Assembly (NCBI RefSeq): GCF_000308575.1
Contig: NZ_BAFZ01000161.1
Coordinates: 1-64,000 of the forward strand
Length of the DNA: 64,000 nucleotides
Source of the DNA: Nocardia exalbida NBRC 100660
Lineage (GTDB): Bacteria > Actinomycetota > Actinomycetes > Mycobacteriales > Mycobacteriaceae
Reading direction: 5' to 3'
Shown here: positions 1 through 13,518 of the stretch, piece after piece
Numbering within the stretch: position 1 is the stretch's first letter
How the letters are laid out: the number at the start of each line of letters is the position of its first letter
Program-made: the position numbers and the translations under genes
The notes under the pieces: generated by a model
What the model was told of the DNA's origin: nothing
The model's database searches: none
Seen by the model: the letters and a program-made list of their open reading frames with translations, nothing else

Positions 1-40
1 GCTGCCCGGTGGCAGTCGACTTCACGAACCGTGTGACATT

Positions 41-1150
41 TCAGCCGGGTTGGAAGAACGCCAGCACCTTCTGTGCGGCGTCCGGTGACATCAGCAATTC
101 CTGCATGTCCGCGGACATCCGGGCGGCCGCGCTGCTGCGTTCGAACATCTCGCGTTCGTATTCTTCGATGGCGGCGGGAAAGTCGTCCGGGTGCGCGGCC
201 AGCGCGAGGCCGAGCAGGGCGCCGTCGAGCAGCGCCATGTTGGCGCCCTCTCCCACCGGCGGCATCAGGTGCGCGGCATCGCCGAGCAGCGTGACGTCCG
301 GCCTCGACGGCCAGGTCAGACCGGCCGGAAGAGCGGTGATCGACCGCGGCACGACCGTGTCGTCGCAGGCCGCGATCAGCGCGGTGAACCGTGCGTCCCA
401 GCCGGGGAGCAGGTCGATCAGCCGGGCTCTGGCGGCGGCCGGGTCGTCGAACGGGATCCCGCTGGTAGCGAACCAGTCCTCGGCGGTGTTGTAGAAACTC
501 AGGCCGATGCGAACGCGTCCGTCGCCGTTGCGCTGCGCCGCCAGGGATAGTCCGTTGCCGAGCACCCAGTAGTTGCCGCGCCCGACCATCGCCGCGAGGT
601 CGGGGTGCGTGCGGTCGATGTCGGGAATGCCGAGTTCGACGACGTTCTGGCCGATGTGCGCCGGGCGGGCGTCGGTGAGCAGCGCGCGAACCCGGGACTG
701 CGCGCCGTCCGCACCGACCAGCAGGTCATACGTCGCAGTGCTGCCGTCGGCGAAGCGCACCAGGCCGTTGTCGGCAGATTCGAACGCGTATCCCCAGCGC
801 ACCATGCCTTCGGGAAGCGAGTCCAGCAGCAGGTTGCGTAGATCGGCGCGGTCGACCTCGGGTCGATCGAGCGGGGCATCGTCGGGGGTGTCCTCCTGGA
901 GCAGCAAGGTGCCGTCCGGGTCGAGAAGACGCATGTCCTGGCCTTCACCACGGGCGATCGCCAGGAACTGGTCGATCAGACCGGCCTCGCGCAGCGCCCG
1001 CTGGCCGGAGTGGATGTCGAGCATGCCGCCCTGACCACGCGCGCCGCGTGACGATTCACGTTCATACACGACAGCGTCGATGCCGTTCACGTGCAGCATT
1101 CTGGCGAGGGTCAGGCCGCCGAGTCCGGCTCCGACGATGGTGATGGTCAT
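41..1150 (-). CDS. FAD-dependent monooxygenase (TetX/PHBH-like)
   Basis: Group A flavoprotein hydroxylase, expected to use FAD and NAD(P)H to hydroxylate a small aromatic or drug-like substrate in the cytoplasm. Seen: N-terminal dinucleotide fold GAGLGG at residues 7-12, a DG motif in LLVGADGAQSR, and the second FAD motif GDAAHLMPPVGEGANMAL near the C-terminus. The 369-residue length fits the TetX/PHBH family. The start is the ATG at 1150, because AGGAG lies a few bases upstream; an in-frame ATG 36 bases further up has no such site. It is transcribed divergently from a TetR gene across a region with two copies of a near-palindrome, so it is probably repressed by that regulator. The substrate is unknown; antibiotic inactivation is possible but not shown. 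Confidence 0.85.
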   Translation of the reverse strand: MTITIVGAGLGGLTLARMLHVNGIDAVVYERESSRGARGQGGMLDIHSGQRALREAGLIDQFLAIARGEGQDMRLLDPDGTLLLQEDTPDDAPLDRPEVDRADLRNLLLDSLPEGMVRWGYAFESADNGLVRFADGSTATYDLLVGADGAQSRVRALLTDARPAHIGQNVVELGIPDIDRTHPDLAAMVGRGNYWVLGNGLSLAAQRNGDGRVRIGLSFYNTAEDWFATSGIPFDDPAAARARLIDLLPGWDARFTALIAACDDTVVPRSITALPAGLTWPSRPDVTLLGDAAHLMPPVGEGANMALLDGALLGLALAAHPDDFPAAIEEYEREMFERSSAAARMSADMQELLMSPDAAQKVLAFFQPG

Positions 1151-1163
1151 GGTCGCTCCTTCG

Positions 1164-1191
1164 ATACACTGCATTGCCCAATACACTGTAT
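1164..1191. promoter_or_regulatory. Tandem TetR-type operator
   Basis: Two near-identical 11-mers lie 17 bases apart in the divergent spacer: ATACACTGCAT (1164-1174) and ATACACTGTAT (1181-1191). The second is a palindrome around a central C (ATACA-C-TGTAT). They sit just upstream of both starts, where a TetR dimer could block both promoters. Binding is inferred. Confidence 0.55.
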
Positions 1192-1218
1192 CGAAACGGG
1201 CGATGTATTGTCAGCGGC

Positions 1219-1899
1219 ATGCTGGTCTGGGAGAGGCCGGAGCCGCCGGATCGACCGGTGCCTGCTCCGCTGAGCCGGAAGCGGATCGTACGAGCAGCGA
1301 TCCGACTGGCCGACGCCGACGGCTTGGCGGCGGTGTCGCTACGCAAGGTCGCCGCCGCACTGGACGTGGGGCCGATGCGGCTCTACAGCTACATCGCCAC
1401 CAAGGACGAATTGCTCGACCTGATGGTCGATGCCGTCTACGCCGAGATCCGGCCGGTCGGAGACGGTTGGCGAGAGGTGCTGCGCTCCGTCGCCGAAACC
1501 ACCCGACAAGCCGCTCACCAGCATGAATGGTTCGCCGACCTGATCGGTGGACGGCCCCAGCTCGGCCCGCACGCGCTGGCCAGGGGGGAGGCTGTGGTGG
1601 CCGCGATGGGCGGCGTCGACGTGGACACCGTCATGCCGGTGGTCGACGCGGTCAATGCATACGTGATCGGCGCTGTGCGCCGGGAGATCACCGAGCGGCG
1701 CGCCGAGCGGGCCACCGGGATGGACAAGCGGCAGTGGCAGGCCGCCTTCGGACCCTATCTGGAGCGGACTTTCGCAACAGGCCGCTTCCCCGCGCTCGCC
1801 ACCGTCGTACGCGATGCCGCCCACCTGGATGCCGACCAAACCTTCCGCACCGGCCTCGAGTTCCTCCTCGACGGCATCCAAGCCCGCATCGCGACCTGA
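1219..1899 (+). CDS. TetR family transcriptional regulator
   Basis: DNA-binding repressor, probably controlling itself and the divergent monooxygenase. The N-terminal helix-turn-helix is visible (SRKRIVRAAIRLADADG, then VSLRKVAAALDVGPMRLYSYI, then KDELLDLMVD), in the form typical of regulators with the TetR_C_1 ligand-binding domain; the rest is helical. The chosen start at 1219 (MLVWERPEPP) gives 226 residues; an ATG 45 bases upstream would overlap the operator sites. The ligand is unknown; by analogy with TetR/TetX pairs it could be the monooxygenase substrate. Confidence 0.85.
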   Translation: MLVWERPEPPDRPVPAPLSRKRIVRAAIRLADADGLAAVSLRKVAAALDVGPMRLYSYIATKDELLDLMVDAVYAEIRPVGDGWREVLRSVAETTRQAAHQHEWFADLIGGRPQLGPHALARGEAVVAAMGGVDVDTVMPVVDAVNAYVIGAVRREITERRAERATGMDKRQWQAAFGPYLERTFATGRFPALATVVRDAAHLDADQTFRTGLEFLLDGIQARIAT

Positions 1900-2053
1900 C
1901 AGCGCGGCCGAGAGACCGAACGAGCGCCTCCTGTCTCGCGCGAGGCGCGTTCGCCAAGCGAGCGATTCGTTGCAGCGGGCGCGCCGACAACCGGACAGGA
2001 CCGATCCGCGCCGCGTGATCGCGACCACAGCCTTTCGCAGTGCTCGACGGACC

Positions 2054-2605
2054 TCACTCGACGAGATAGCGCAGCATCACCACGGTGTCGAAGTGCCTCG
2101 TCTCGGCCAATCGGAGCCGAATGCGCTTGTCCAGCGCGGGGAACATCGGTGTGCCGCCGCCGAGCGCCACCGGCGAGAGAAACAGCTGGTACTCGTCGAT
2201 GAGCCCGTGCGGCATCAGCGAGGCCGCCAGGCAGGCGCCACCGACTTCCATCACGCCATCGCCGCCGGCCTTGAGCCTGCGGACCTCCTCGACCGCGTTC
2301 TCACTGACCAGCGTGCTGTTCCAGTGCACCTCGGTCAGCGTCCGGGAGAAGACGACCTTCGGCTTCTCCGTCCAGAGCCTGCCGAACTCACGCTCGATGC
2401 GCGACGCGTCCTCGGGCAGTTGCGGCCAGTACTCGGCCATCAGCTCGTACAGGCGACGGCCGTGTAGCGAGATCTCGATCTGGCGGTAGCGGTCGTTGTG
2501 GAACTGGTGCAGCTCCTCGTCCGGGTTGCTCCAGTCGATGCTGCCGTCGCGGTCGTTGATGTAGCCGTCCAGGGACACGCCGAACCCGTAGATCAATCTC
2601 CTCAT
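2054..2605 (-). CDS. Dihydrofolate reductase family protein (RibD C-terminal domain)
   Basis: NADPH-dependent reductase fold of the RibD C-terminal/YwjB type. Seen: the N-terminal strand and SLDGYI motif (LIYGFGVSLDGYINDRDGSI), the GRRLYELM segment, the strand VVFSRTL, and the glycine-rich cofactor region GGDGVMEVGGACLAASL. The 183-residue length is normal for the single-domain family, which includes many proteins of unknown substrate in actinobacteria. A purine-rich stretch precedes the ATG but its spacing is not ideal. It stands on the same strand as the amidase upstream, 76 bases from that gene's stop. Confidence 0.8.
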   Translation of the reverse strand: MRRLIYGFGVSLDGYINDRDGSIDWSNPDEELHQFHNDRYRQIEISLHGRRLYELMAEYWPQLPEDASRIEREFGRLWTEKPKVVFSRTLTEVHWNSTLVSENAVEEVRRLKAGGDGVMEVGGACLAASLMPHGLIDEYQLFLSPVALGGGTPMFPALDKRIRLRLAETRHFDTVVMLRYLVE

Positions 2606-2681
2606 GACCTGGTAGACCTCCTCGGCGCTCGAAACTCATCGGCGGTCATCGGGACGAACTCGCAGGCCGTGTCCGTCTCTC

Positions 2682-4139
2682 CTAGGCGAAACCCGGCGGT
2701 GGGCTGAATCCGCCGAACTCCTGCTCGATCAACTCCGCGAACCGCAACGTGGTGCGGTCTTCGAGATAGGGGCCGATGATCTGCATGCCGTAGGGCAGCC
2801 CTTCGGGTGAACGCCCGATCGGTGCCGCGGTTGACGGTAGCCCGATCAGCGTCGCGATACTCGCCCAAACGAGGTGGTAGTTGTAGGGGTATGTGGTGCC
2901 GTCGATCTCGGTCGTGCGGGTGTTCATGTCCGAATGGTCGTGGGGGAAGGCCGGTGTCGGCGTGATCGGGCACAGCACCACGTCGAATTCGTCGAACAGG
3001 CGTCGCCACTTGTCGGCGAGGCCGATGCGAACCCGGTCCGCCCTGATCCAGTCGCCGTGGCTGGCCACGAACGCTCGGCCGATGACCGCCTCCGTGGTGT
3101 CGGTGTTCGGCGGAATATCGGCGACGGCGGCCTGGAGCGTGCGATAGGTCTCGACCGGCGCGTCCGCGCCGAACTGCGACATCAGCAGTGTCAGGTAGGT
3201 GTGCGCCGTCAGGGTGAGGTCGGGCAGCAGCGCGCTGTGCCGGGCGACTGCGGCACCGGCCTTCTCGAGTCCTCGCGCGATGCGGTCGAAACCGTCACGG
3301 ACGACGGTCGACGTCGGCAACAGCGGATGAGTGTCGACGACCAGCACCCGGAAGTTGTCGAACTCGTCGCTGCGCGGCGGTGGCAGCGCCAGTTGGTATG
3401 CGACCGCCTCCACCTCGTCGGGGCCGGCGAGTAGCAGGGTCGCCATCGTCAGGTCGGCGGCGCTGCGCGTCATCGGCCCGACCACGGCGAGGTCTTGCGG
3501 AGCCGGCAGCGCGGGCGTGCGAGGTGGCGTGTTTCCGCGACCGGGAAGCAGTGTCCGTGACGGCTTGTGAGCGAAGATGCCGCAAAAATGCGCTGGTACT
3601 CGCAGCGATCCGCCGATGTCGGAGCCGAGCGCGAGCGAGACATACCCTGCCGCGAGCGCGGCGGAGGAGCCGCCGGATGACCCGCCGGGCGAGCGCGCCA
3701 AGTCCCACGGGTTGTTGGTTGTGCCGTAGATGTCGTTGTAGGACTGCCAGTCGTGCAGAGCCCGCGGCACATTGGTCTTGCCGATGACCACCCCGCCTGC
3801 GGCCTTGACCCGTGACACCAGCGCCGCGTCCTCGTCGGGCTGCCAATCCTTCGCGTCGGGGAATCCCCACGTGGTCGGCAGGCCTGCAATGTTGAAGGAT
3901 TCCTTCACCGCCACCGGAACGCCGAGTAGCGGTGCCTGCTCACCGCGCGCCAGCGCTGCGTCGGCCTGCTTCGCGGCGGCGCGGGCGCGGTCGAAATCCC
4001 GCACCACAACGGCGTTGACCTTGTCGTCGAATTTTTCGATCCGCCCGATGGTCAGCTCGAGCAGTTCGGTGGCGGAGATGGTCTTGGCCTGTAGCGCGGC
4101 CACCTGTTCACGCAGAGTCGCAAACTCCGGTCCGGGCAT
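2682..4139 (-). CDS. Amidase (amidase-signature family)
   Basis: Hydrolyses amide bonds with a Ser-cisSer-Lys triad. All three residues can be placed by spacing: Lys79 in GVPVAVKES, Ser154 in SPGGSSGG and Ser178 in GSDIGGSLR. At 485 residues it is full length. The ATG at 4139 is preceded by AAGGAGACATTC, a good ribosome-binding site; a longer frame upstream lacks one. GatA of the tRNA amidotransferase is unlikely because no gatB or gatC is nearby. It is probably a stand-alone amidase of the aryl- or fatty-amide type; the substrate cannot be read from sequence. Confidence 0.88.
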   Translation of the reverse strand: MPGPEFATLREQVAALQAKTISATELLELTIGRIEKFDDKVNAVVVRDFDRARAAAKQADAALARGEQAPLLGVPVAVKESFNIAGLPTTWGFPDAKDWQPDEDAALVSRVKAAGGVVIGKTNVPRALHDWQSYNDIYGTTNNPWDLARSPGGSSGGSSAALAAGYVSLALGSDIGGSLRVPAHFCGIFAHKPSRTLLPGRGNTPPRTPALPAPQDLAVVGPMTRSAADLTMATLLLAGPDEVEAVAYQLALPPPRSDEFDNFRVLVVDTHPLLPTSTVVRDGFDRIARGLEKAGAAVARHSALLPDLTLTAHTYLTLLMSQFGADAPVETYRTLQAAVADIPPNTDTTEAVIGRAFVASHGDWIRADRVRIGLADKWRRLFDEFDVVLCPITPTPAFPHDHSDMNTRTTEIDGTTYPYNYHLVWASIATLIGLPSTAAPIGRSPEGLPYGMQIIGPYLEDRTTLRFAELIEQEFGGFSPPPGFA

Positions 4140-4716
4140 GAATGTCTCCTTCGCATCCCCGGGTTTCATGCACGCCCGGTAATTCGTGGCCCAGGTATCA
4201 GCCGGGACTCGCTGAACCGAGTGGGAGTCTATCCATGCTCTGCGAATGCTCGAAAGCCATTCCAGCAGAGACTGATTGGTCCAGATAGCAAGCCACACCG
4301 GCGGCGCTTCTCACCAGGCCGCAATGTTGAAGTGCCACCAATCAACAGTCCGCTCGCGCCCGCATGCCGTCTCGGGCATCACCGCCACCGTCGTCCAGAA
4401 CGATTCGAAATATGTCGATTCAACGGAGTGGGCGCGCCCATCACCGAATCGGACAGGATGTCCGGCAAGCGCGCAGCGCAATCTCCACGGTGGAGCAGTA
4501 CGAGAGCCGGGCCGGACGAGCGGCTCGGTTGAAGGCCGCCGAAGACGGATGGATAGTGTCGCGGACTCGTGTTGGAGGAACGTAGTGTTACCGCCGGGAA
4601 CCGCCGGCCCAGCCGTGGGTCGGTGACTCGTCGGCCACGGGTATCGGCGAGCGGGGTTCCCACTCGGACCGGCTGGATTTCCAGTTTCGAACCGGTGGAC
4701 CAGAGCGAGGATGGCA
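4140..4716. other. Gene-free spacer between amidase and HAMP kinase
   Basis: About 580 bases with no convincing coding frame on either strand. It separates divergent genes and must hold both promoters, but no clear -35/-10 pair or long inverted repeat was recognised. Confidence 0.4.
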
Positions 4717-9254
<4,538 letters not shown>

Positions 9255-9255
<1 letters not shown>

Positions 9256-11633
9256 TGACCGACTCGGACGCCACCGGCGCAGCAACCGCGATGACACCGA
9301 ACGCAGACTCGGCCGCGGAGCCCACCGTCACCCGCCTCGCGGCCACCGTGGAGCGGTTGCGTACGGAGATTCAGCGCGCTCAGGCCACCGCCGACGGTCG
9401 AGCGCTGATCGAGATGGCGAAGGGCGTGCTGGTCGAGCGGCTACGGTGTGGGCCCGCCGCGGCGGCGCGGCAGCTCGACGCCCTGGCCGAGCAAGCGGGT
9501 GTCACCTCGTTGGAGGTGGCCGTCGATCTGGTCAACCAAGCCGCGCAAGACAAAGTCAGCGCGGTGGTGGACGAGTTCCTGCTGCGTACCGCGACAGCGG
9601 AGAAGTCCTCGGCGGCTGTGCGATTGCGTACCGCGGAGAGCGGGTTGCTCGCGGCGGGCGACACCCAACACGTCGCGCAATCGGTGCTCGAACACGCCTT
9701 GGCCCCGCTGGGTGCCACGGCAGTGGCTATCTGGTCGGCGGGCCTCGACGCATCGCTGTCCCTGGCCGGTTTCGCCGGCATCGACCTACCAGAGGCCGAG
9801 CGGTGGCGGTACGTGCCACCCGGGGTGGTGACCCCGGCGCGGCTGGCGCTGGTCGAACGCCGGGCGCAGTGGATCGAGGATCTTCGTGTATCGGGGATTC
9901 CGTCGATAGGTGACCGCGACGGCGGCCGGGCAGCGATCCCCGCCGGCACCGGCGGCAAGTTGATCGGCGTGCTGGAGGTGTGCTGGCCGCAGCCCCTCGA
10001 ACCGCAGCCGCCTGGAGTACACCGGCAACTCGAGGCGCTGGCAGAGCTGTGCGCGCACACTCTGGAGTCGGACCTGTCCACCGCGGGTTCGCCGGTCCTG
10101 CCCGACGTCGCCGATCTCGTACTATTGGCCGACAGCCTGTTCGACCCGGCCCTGGTGCTGCTACCTCACCTCGACGGCGACGGCGCGCTCGCCGACTTCC
10201 GTATCCACCACGTCAACAGGTGCTTCATCGACCCGGCCGGCCGCCCACGCGGCCTGATCGACGGCACATTGCTGCTCGAGGTGTACCCGATGGCCGCGGG
10301 CGGGGGCCAGTTGTTCGAGCGGATCGAGCACGTCTTCGCTACCGGTGAGACCTACCGCGCCGAGCGGGTGATGTTGACCGAATTGGTCGGCCAGGTACCG
10401 CTGACCGTCCCGGTCGCGCTCAGCATCAGCCGTCACAGGGATGCCGTGCTCGTGGTGTGGCGCGTGGAGGACGAGACGGCGCGGCTGGCGGCGCTGCTGC
10501 AACACGCTCAGCGCCTAGGACGTGTCGGCGGGTTCGAGGAGAACGCGGCCACCGGCGAAATCACCTGGAGCAGCCAGCTGTACGCCCTCTACGGCCTGGA
10601 GCCTGCCGCCGACCCGATCCCGGTCGCGCAGCTGCCGAGTCACGTCCACGACGACGACTCGGAAGCGGTACGGGGATTCCTGCGAACCCTGCTGCGCTAC
10701 CGTCGCTCGGCCTCCACGGCGTTCCGTCTGATCCGGCCGAACGGCGACGCCCGTCATATTCGGATCATCGCCGAACCGGTGGTCGACACGGCGGGACACC
10801 TGCTCGCCATCCGTGGCGCCTACCAGGACATCTCCGCCCAGCACTGGACCGAGGTCGCGCTGTCGGCCACCCAAGACCGCCTCGCGCACAGCGAACAGCA
10901 GGCCGCCGAACAGAGCAGGCTGGCGCTGCAACTCCAGCAGGCGATCATGCCCGCTGCGCAGCCGTCCATCGAGGCGTTCGGTCTGCGCATCGCGGTGCGC
11001 TACCAGCCCGCCGACCAGGACTATGTGGTGGGCGGCGACTGGTACGACGCGGTGACGCTGCCGTCCAAGCAGATCCTGGTGTCGGTCGGCGACATCACCG
11101 GCCACGGCATCAAGGCGGCCACCGGCATGGTCGTACTGCGCAACGCTCTGCGCGGCCTCGCGGCCACCGGCGCCAAGCCGGGGCAGATGCTGACCTGGTT
11201 GAACCTGGTGGCACATCACCTGACCGACGACATCTACGCCACCGCCATCTGCGGCCTCTACGACCCCCAGACTCGGATACTGCGATGGGCTCGTGCGGGT
11301 CACCTGCCGCCGGTGCTGGTGCGCGCCGGACGGGCGTCCGCCCTGCCTCCCCCTGACGGGATGCTGCTCGGCGCTGTGGCGGAGACGACGTACGAGGAAG
11401 CCGAACTCCAGCTGGAGCCGGACGACATCTTCCTGCTCTACACCGATGGGCTGATCGAGCGCCGCGACCGGCTCTTGGACGACTGTGTGGAGCGGTTGCT
11501 CGCCATGTCTGCCCAGTTCGCCGGAAGCCTGGAAGACCGCCTGGACCATCTGCTCGATCACAGTGACGCCAACACCGACGACGACACCTGCGTGGTGGGC
11601 ATTCAAGTGGGACCGGGCGACGGCACCGGGTGA
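9255..11633 (+). CDS. ANTAR-GAF-PAS-SpoIIE (PP2C-type) phosphatase regulator
   Basis: Probable output of the HAMP kinase. The 792-residue protein has an N-terminal ANTAR-like three-helix segment (ALIEMAKGVLVERLRCGPAA), a GAF-like domain (about 120-270), a PAS domain (about 410-530, YALYGLEPA) and a C-terminal SpoIIE/PP2C phosphatase with the metal-binding motifs VGGDWYDAV, VGDITGHGIKAA, ARAGHLPPVL and LYTDGLIERRD. Family members dephosphorylate anti-sigma-factor antagonists. The ATG at 9255 shares its A with the TGA of the kinase gene (TGATG), indicating translational coupling. No anti-sigma pair lies nearby, so the target must be elsewhere. Confidence 0.9.
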
Positions 11634-11790
11634 GCGGCCGGTCAGCGGCGGCGGGTGTACGACACTCCCAGAAAATCTATCGTGGCGATAGTAGACATTC
11701 ACCGTAGGTGCGGGTAATTTCTGTGGGGCGAACGAAGAAGTAAGTCTCGAGTGGCACGGGAGATGACGAACTGCCCGTGAAGGTGAAGAC

Positions 11791-11839
11791 GGCGGGCGCG
11801 GCTGCGGGACTGTGACATTCGGCAGTCCCGCCGCCCGCC
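11791..11839. terminator. Strong hairpin after the kinase/phosphatase operon
   Basis: Two-part stem: GGCGGGCG (11791-11798) with CGCCCGCC (11832-11839), and GCGGGACTG (11804-11812) with CAGTCCCGC (11823-11831), with a five-base bulge and a ten-base loop. There is no U-tract. It may end the operon or belong to the leader of the next gene. Confidence 0.55.
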
Positions 11840-11988
11840 GGGCATTCAAGGTGAGATGCACGAAGAAATGAAGTACCCGTGAACAGAAAGGAGGAGTTGC
11901 CTACCGTCGCGTCGCCCACCGGCGTGTGTAGCTCGGGCGGCGACCGAAGCTCGGATACTTGTCGGAAGATGGTTAGTAATTCCCCTTA

Positions 11989-12018
11989 GTGCCCCGGTGC
12001 CATCAGGCACCGGGGCAC
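11989..12018 (+). promoter_or_regulatory. Perfect 13-bp hairpin just before the MerR-like gene
   Basis: GTGCCCCGGTGCC (11989-12001), loop ATCA, GGCACCGGGGCAC (12006-12018). It ends ten bases before the GGAGG ribosome-binding site of the next gene. It is positioned to influence initiation or to terminate transcription in the leader. Confidence 0.6.
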
Positions 12019-12039
12019 TCGTCGCATGGAGGCACCACG

Positions 12040-12489
12040 ATTTCTGAACCCACGACCGCGAACGAGAAGTTCGACGACGAGGACTACCCCGCCTACACGA
12101 TGGGCCGCGCCGCGGACCTGCTCGGCACGACCCAGGCGTTCCTGCGCAGCCTGGACGAGGCGAAACTGATCACCCCGCAGCGATCCGCCGGTGGGCACCG
12201 CCGCTACTCCCGCTATCAGCTGCGCATCGCCGCGCGCGCCCGCGAACTCGTCGATCAGGGCACACCGCTCGAGTCGGCCTGCCGGATCATCATCCTCGAA
12301 GACCAGCTCACCGAAGCCCTGGAACGTAACGCGGCATCGAACCAGGACCGCGACGGACGCTTCGAACCGGAGACTGCACGATCAACAGCAGGCGCAAGCC
12401 TCGGGGACGCCGGCCCATCGCCACTGTCCAATGCCACGACAGTGGATATCGGCTCAGCACCGGCACACTCCCGCCCGCGCTGTCGATGA
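12040..12489 (+). CDS. MerR-like helix-turn-helix regulator with apparent ATT start
   Basis: Small actinobacterial DNA-binding protein. The MerR-type winged helix is clear: YTMGRAADLLGTTQAFLR, then AKLITPQRSAGGHRRYSRYQL, then RAREL and an ILEDQL helix; the tail is low-complexity. Coding similarity to the family starts at about FDDEDYPAYTMGRAA, before any ATG. The only good ribosome-binding site, GGAGG at 12028-12032, lies seven bases before an ATT codon, so ATT is taken as the start (149 residues). Alternatives are GTG at 11989 inside the hairpin, with no ribosome site, or ATG at 12100, which would cut into the conserved domain. Likely autoregulated through its structured leader. Confidence 0.7.
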   Translation: MSEPTTANEKFDDEDYPAYTMGRAADLLGTTQAFLRSLDEAKLITPQRSAGGHRRYSRYQLRIAARARELVDQGTPLESACRIIILEDQLTEALERNAASNQDRDGRFEPETARSTAGASLGDAGPSPLSNATTVDIGSAPAHSRPRCR

Positions 12490-12604
12490 CGAACTGCTCA
12501 CGCTGATGCCTCGGTCGATGCGGAGCGTCGCGGGAACATTCGTCCTATAACCGGCGACGTCGGCCGGTCGATAGTGATGGTCCACTTTCGAGGAGGACCC
12601 CACC

Positions 12605-13447
12605 ATGGCCGATGACACTCTCGACGACTTCCAGCGCGATGCCTTCACCTACGAAGGCAAGACCCGCACCCTGTTCCGCAAGGGCGCCGGACCCGCCGTG
12701 ATCGTCATGGCGGAATTTCCCGGCATCTCGCCGCACGTCTTCGACTTCGCGCGGCGAGTCGCGGCCATCGGGTGCACGGCGGTCGTTCCGCACCTGTACG
12801 GCACTCCCGGCCGAGATCCGAGTCCCGCCGCGCACGGACTCGCCTCGGCGCTGGCGAACGTTGCCGGACAGTTCGGCCCGATCTGCGTCAGCCGAGAGTT
12901 CGTCGTGCTCGCGACCGGACGTACCTCGCCGGTCGTGCAGTGGCTGCGAGCGCTGGTCGAGCACGAGCACCACCGCTGCGGCGGACCGGGCGTCGGCTCG
13001 GTCGGAATGTGCTTCACCGGCGGATTCGCACTGGCGATGGCAGTCGACGACCGATTGCTCGCACCTGTACTGTCCCAGCCCGGACTGCCCCTCGGACTCA
13101 CCTCCCGGCAGAAGTACTCCATCGACCTGTCCCCCGCCGACCTGGCCCGCGTCAAAGAGCGCTGCGCGGACGGATTGCCGGTCATGGGGTTGCGATTCCG
13201 CGGCGATCGTCGTTCGCCCGCCGAACGGTTCGAATTCCTGCGCGACCAACTCGGCGACGCGTTCACAGCCATCGAACTCGATGACGCCGACGCCAATCCC
13301 GATGCCGTGCTGAGCCCGCATTCGGTCCTGACCGAACATCTCATCGATGAACCCGGCCAGCCCACCCAGGCTGCGCTGCACCAGGTCCTGGACTTTCTCG
13401 GAGGGCGACTCCTGGCCGATCACCGACCGATCGGCCGGAACCCGTAG
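12605..13447 (+). CDS. Dienelactone hydrolase family protein
   Basis: Alpha/beta hydrolase of the dienelactone hydrolase type, which opens lactones such as those made in chlorocatechol breakdown. The Cys-Asp-His triad is visible: Cys136 in VGMCFTGGFAL, Asp201 in RFRGDRRSP and His239 in SPHSVLTEH. At 280 residues it is somewhat longer than the classic 236-residue enzyme. The ATG follows GAGGAGG. No catechol-pathway genes are adjacent, so the physiological substrate is unknown. Confidence 0.82.
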   Translation: MADDTLDDFQRDAFTYEGKTRTLFRKGAGPAVIVMAEFPGISPHVFDFARRVAAIGCTAVVPHLYGTPGRDPSPAAHGLASALANVAGQFGPICVSREFVVLATGRTSPVVQWLRALVEHEHHRCGGPGVGSVGMCFTGGFALAMAVDDRLLAPVLSQPGLPLGLTSRQKYSIDLSPADLARVKERCADGLPVMGLRFRGDRRSPAERFEFLRDQLGDAFTAIELDDADANPDAVLSPHSVLTEHLIDEPGQPTQAALHQVLDFLGGRLLADHRPIGRNP

Positions 13448-13518
13448 CGACGAACGCACCGCGCATGGTGCAGTCTCCGATCGAGGTTCGCCGAGAACAT
13501 GGCAGCCGCTCGGGCGGG

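Larger units (their letters stand above)
11634..12039 (+). other. Structured 400-base leader upstream of MerR-like gene
   Basis: This spacer holds two strong hairpins (11791-11839 and 11989-12018), a possible eight-codon frame MHEEMKYP (11856-11882) preceded by AAGGTGAG, and an overlapping 36-codon frame from GTG 11879 to TAG 11989 that contains an internal AAAGGAGGA. The two frames overlap as GTGA. Whether they are translated is unknown; the arrangement looks like an attenuator or leader-peptide region. Confidence 0.35.
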
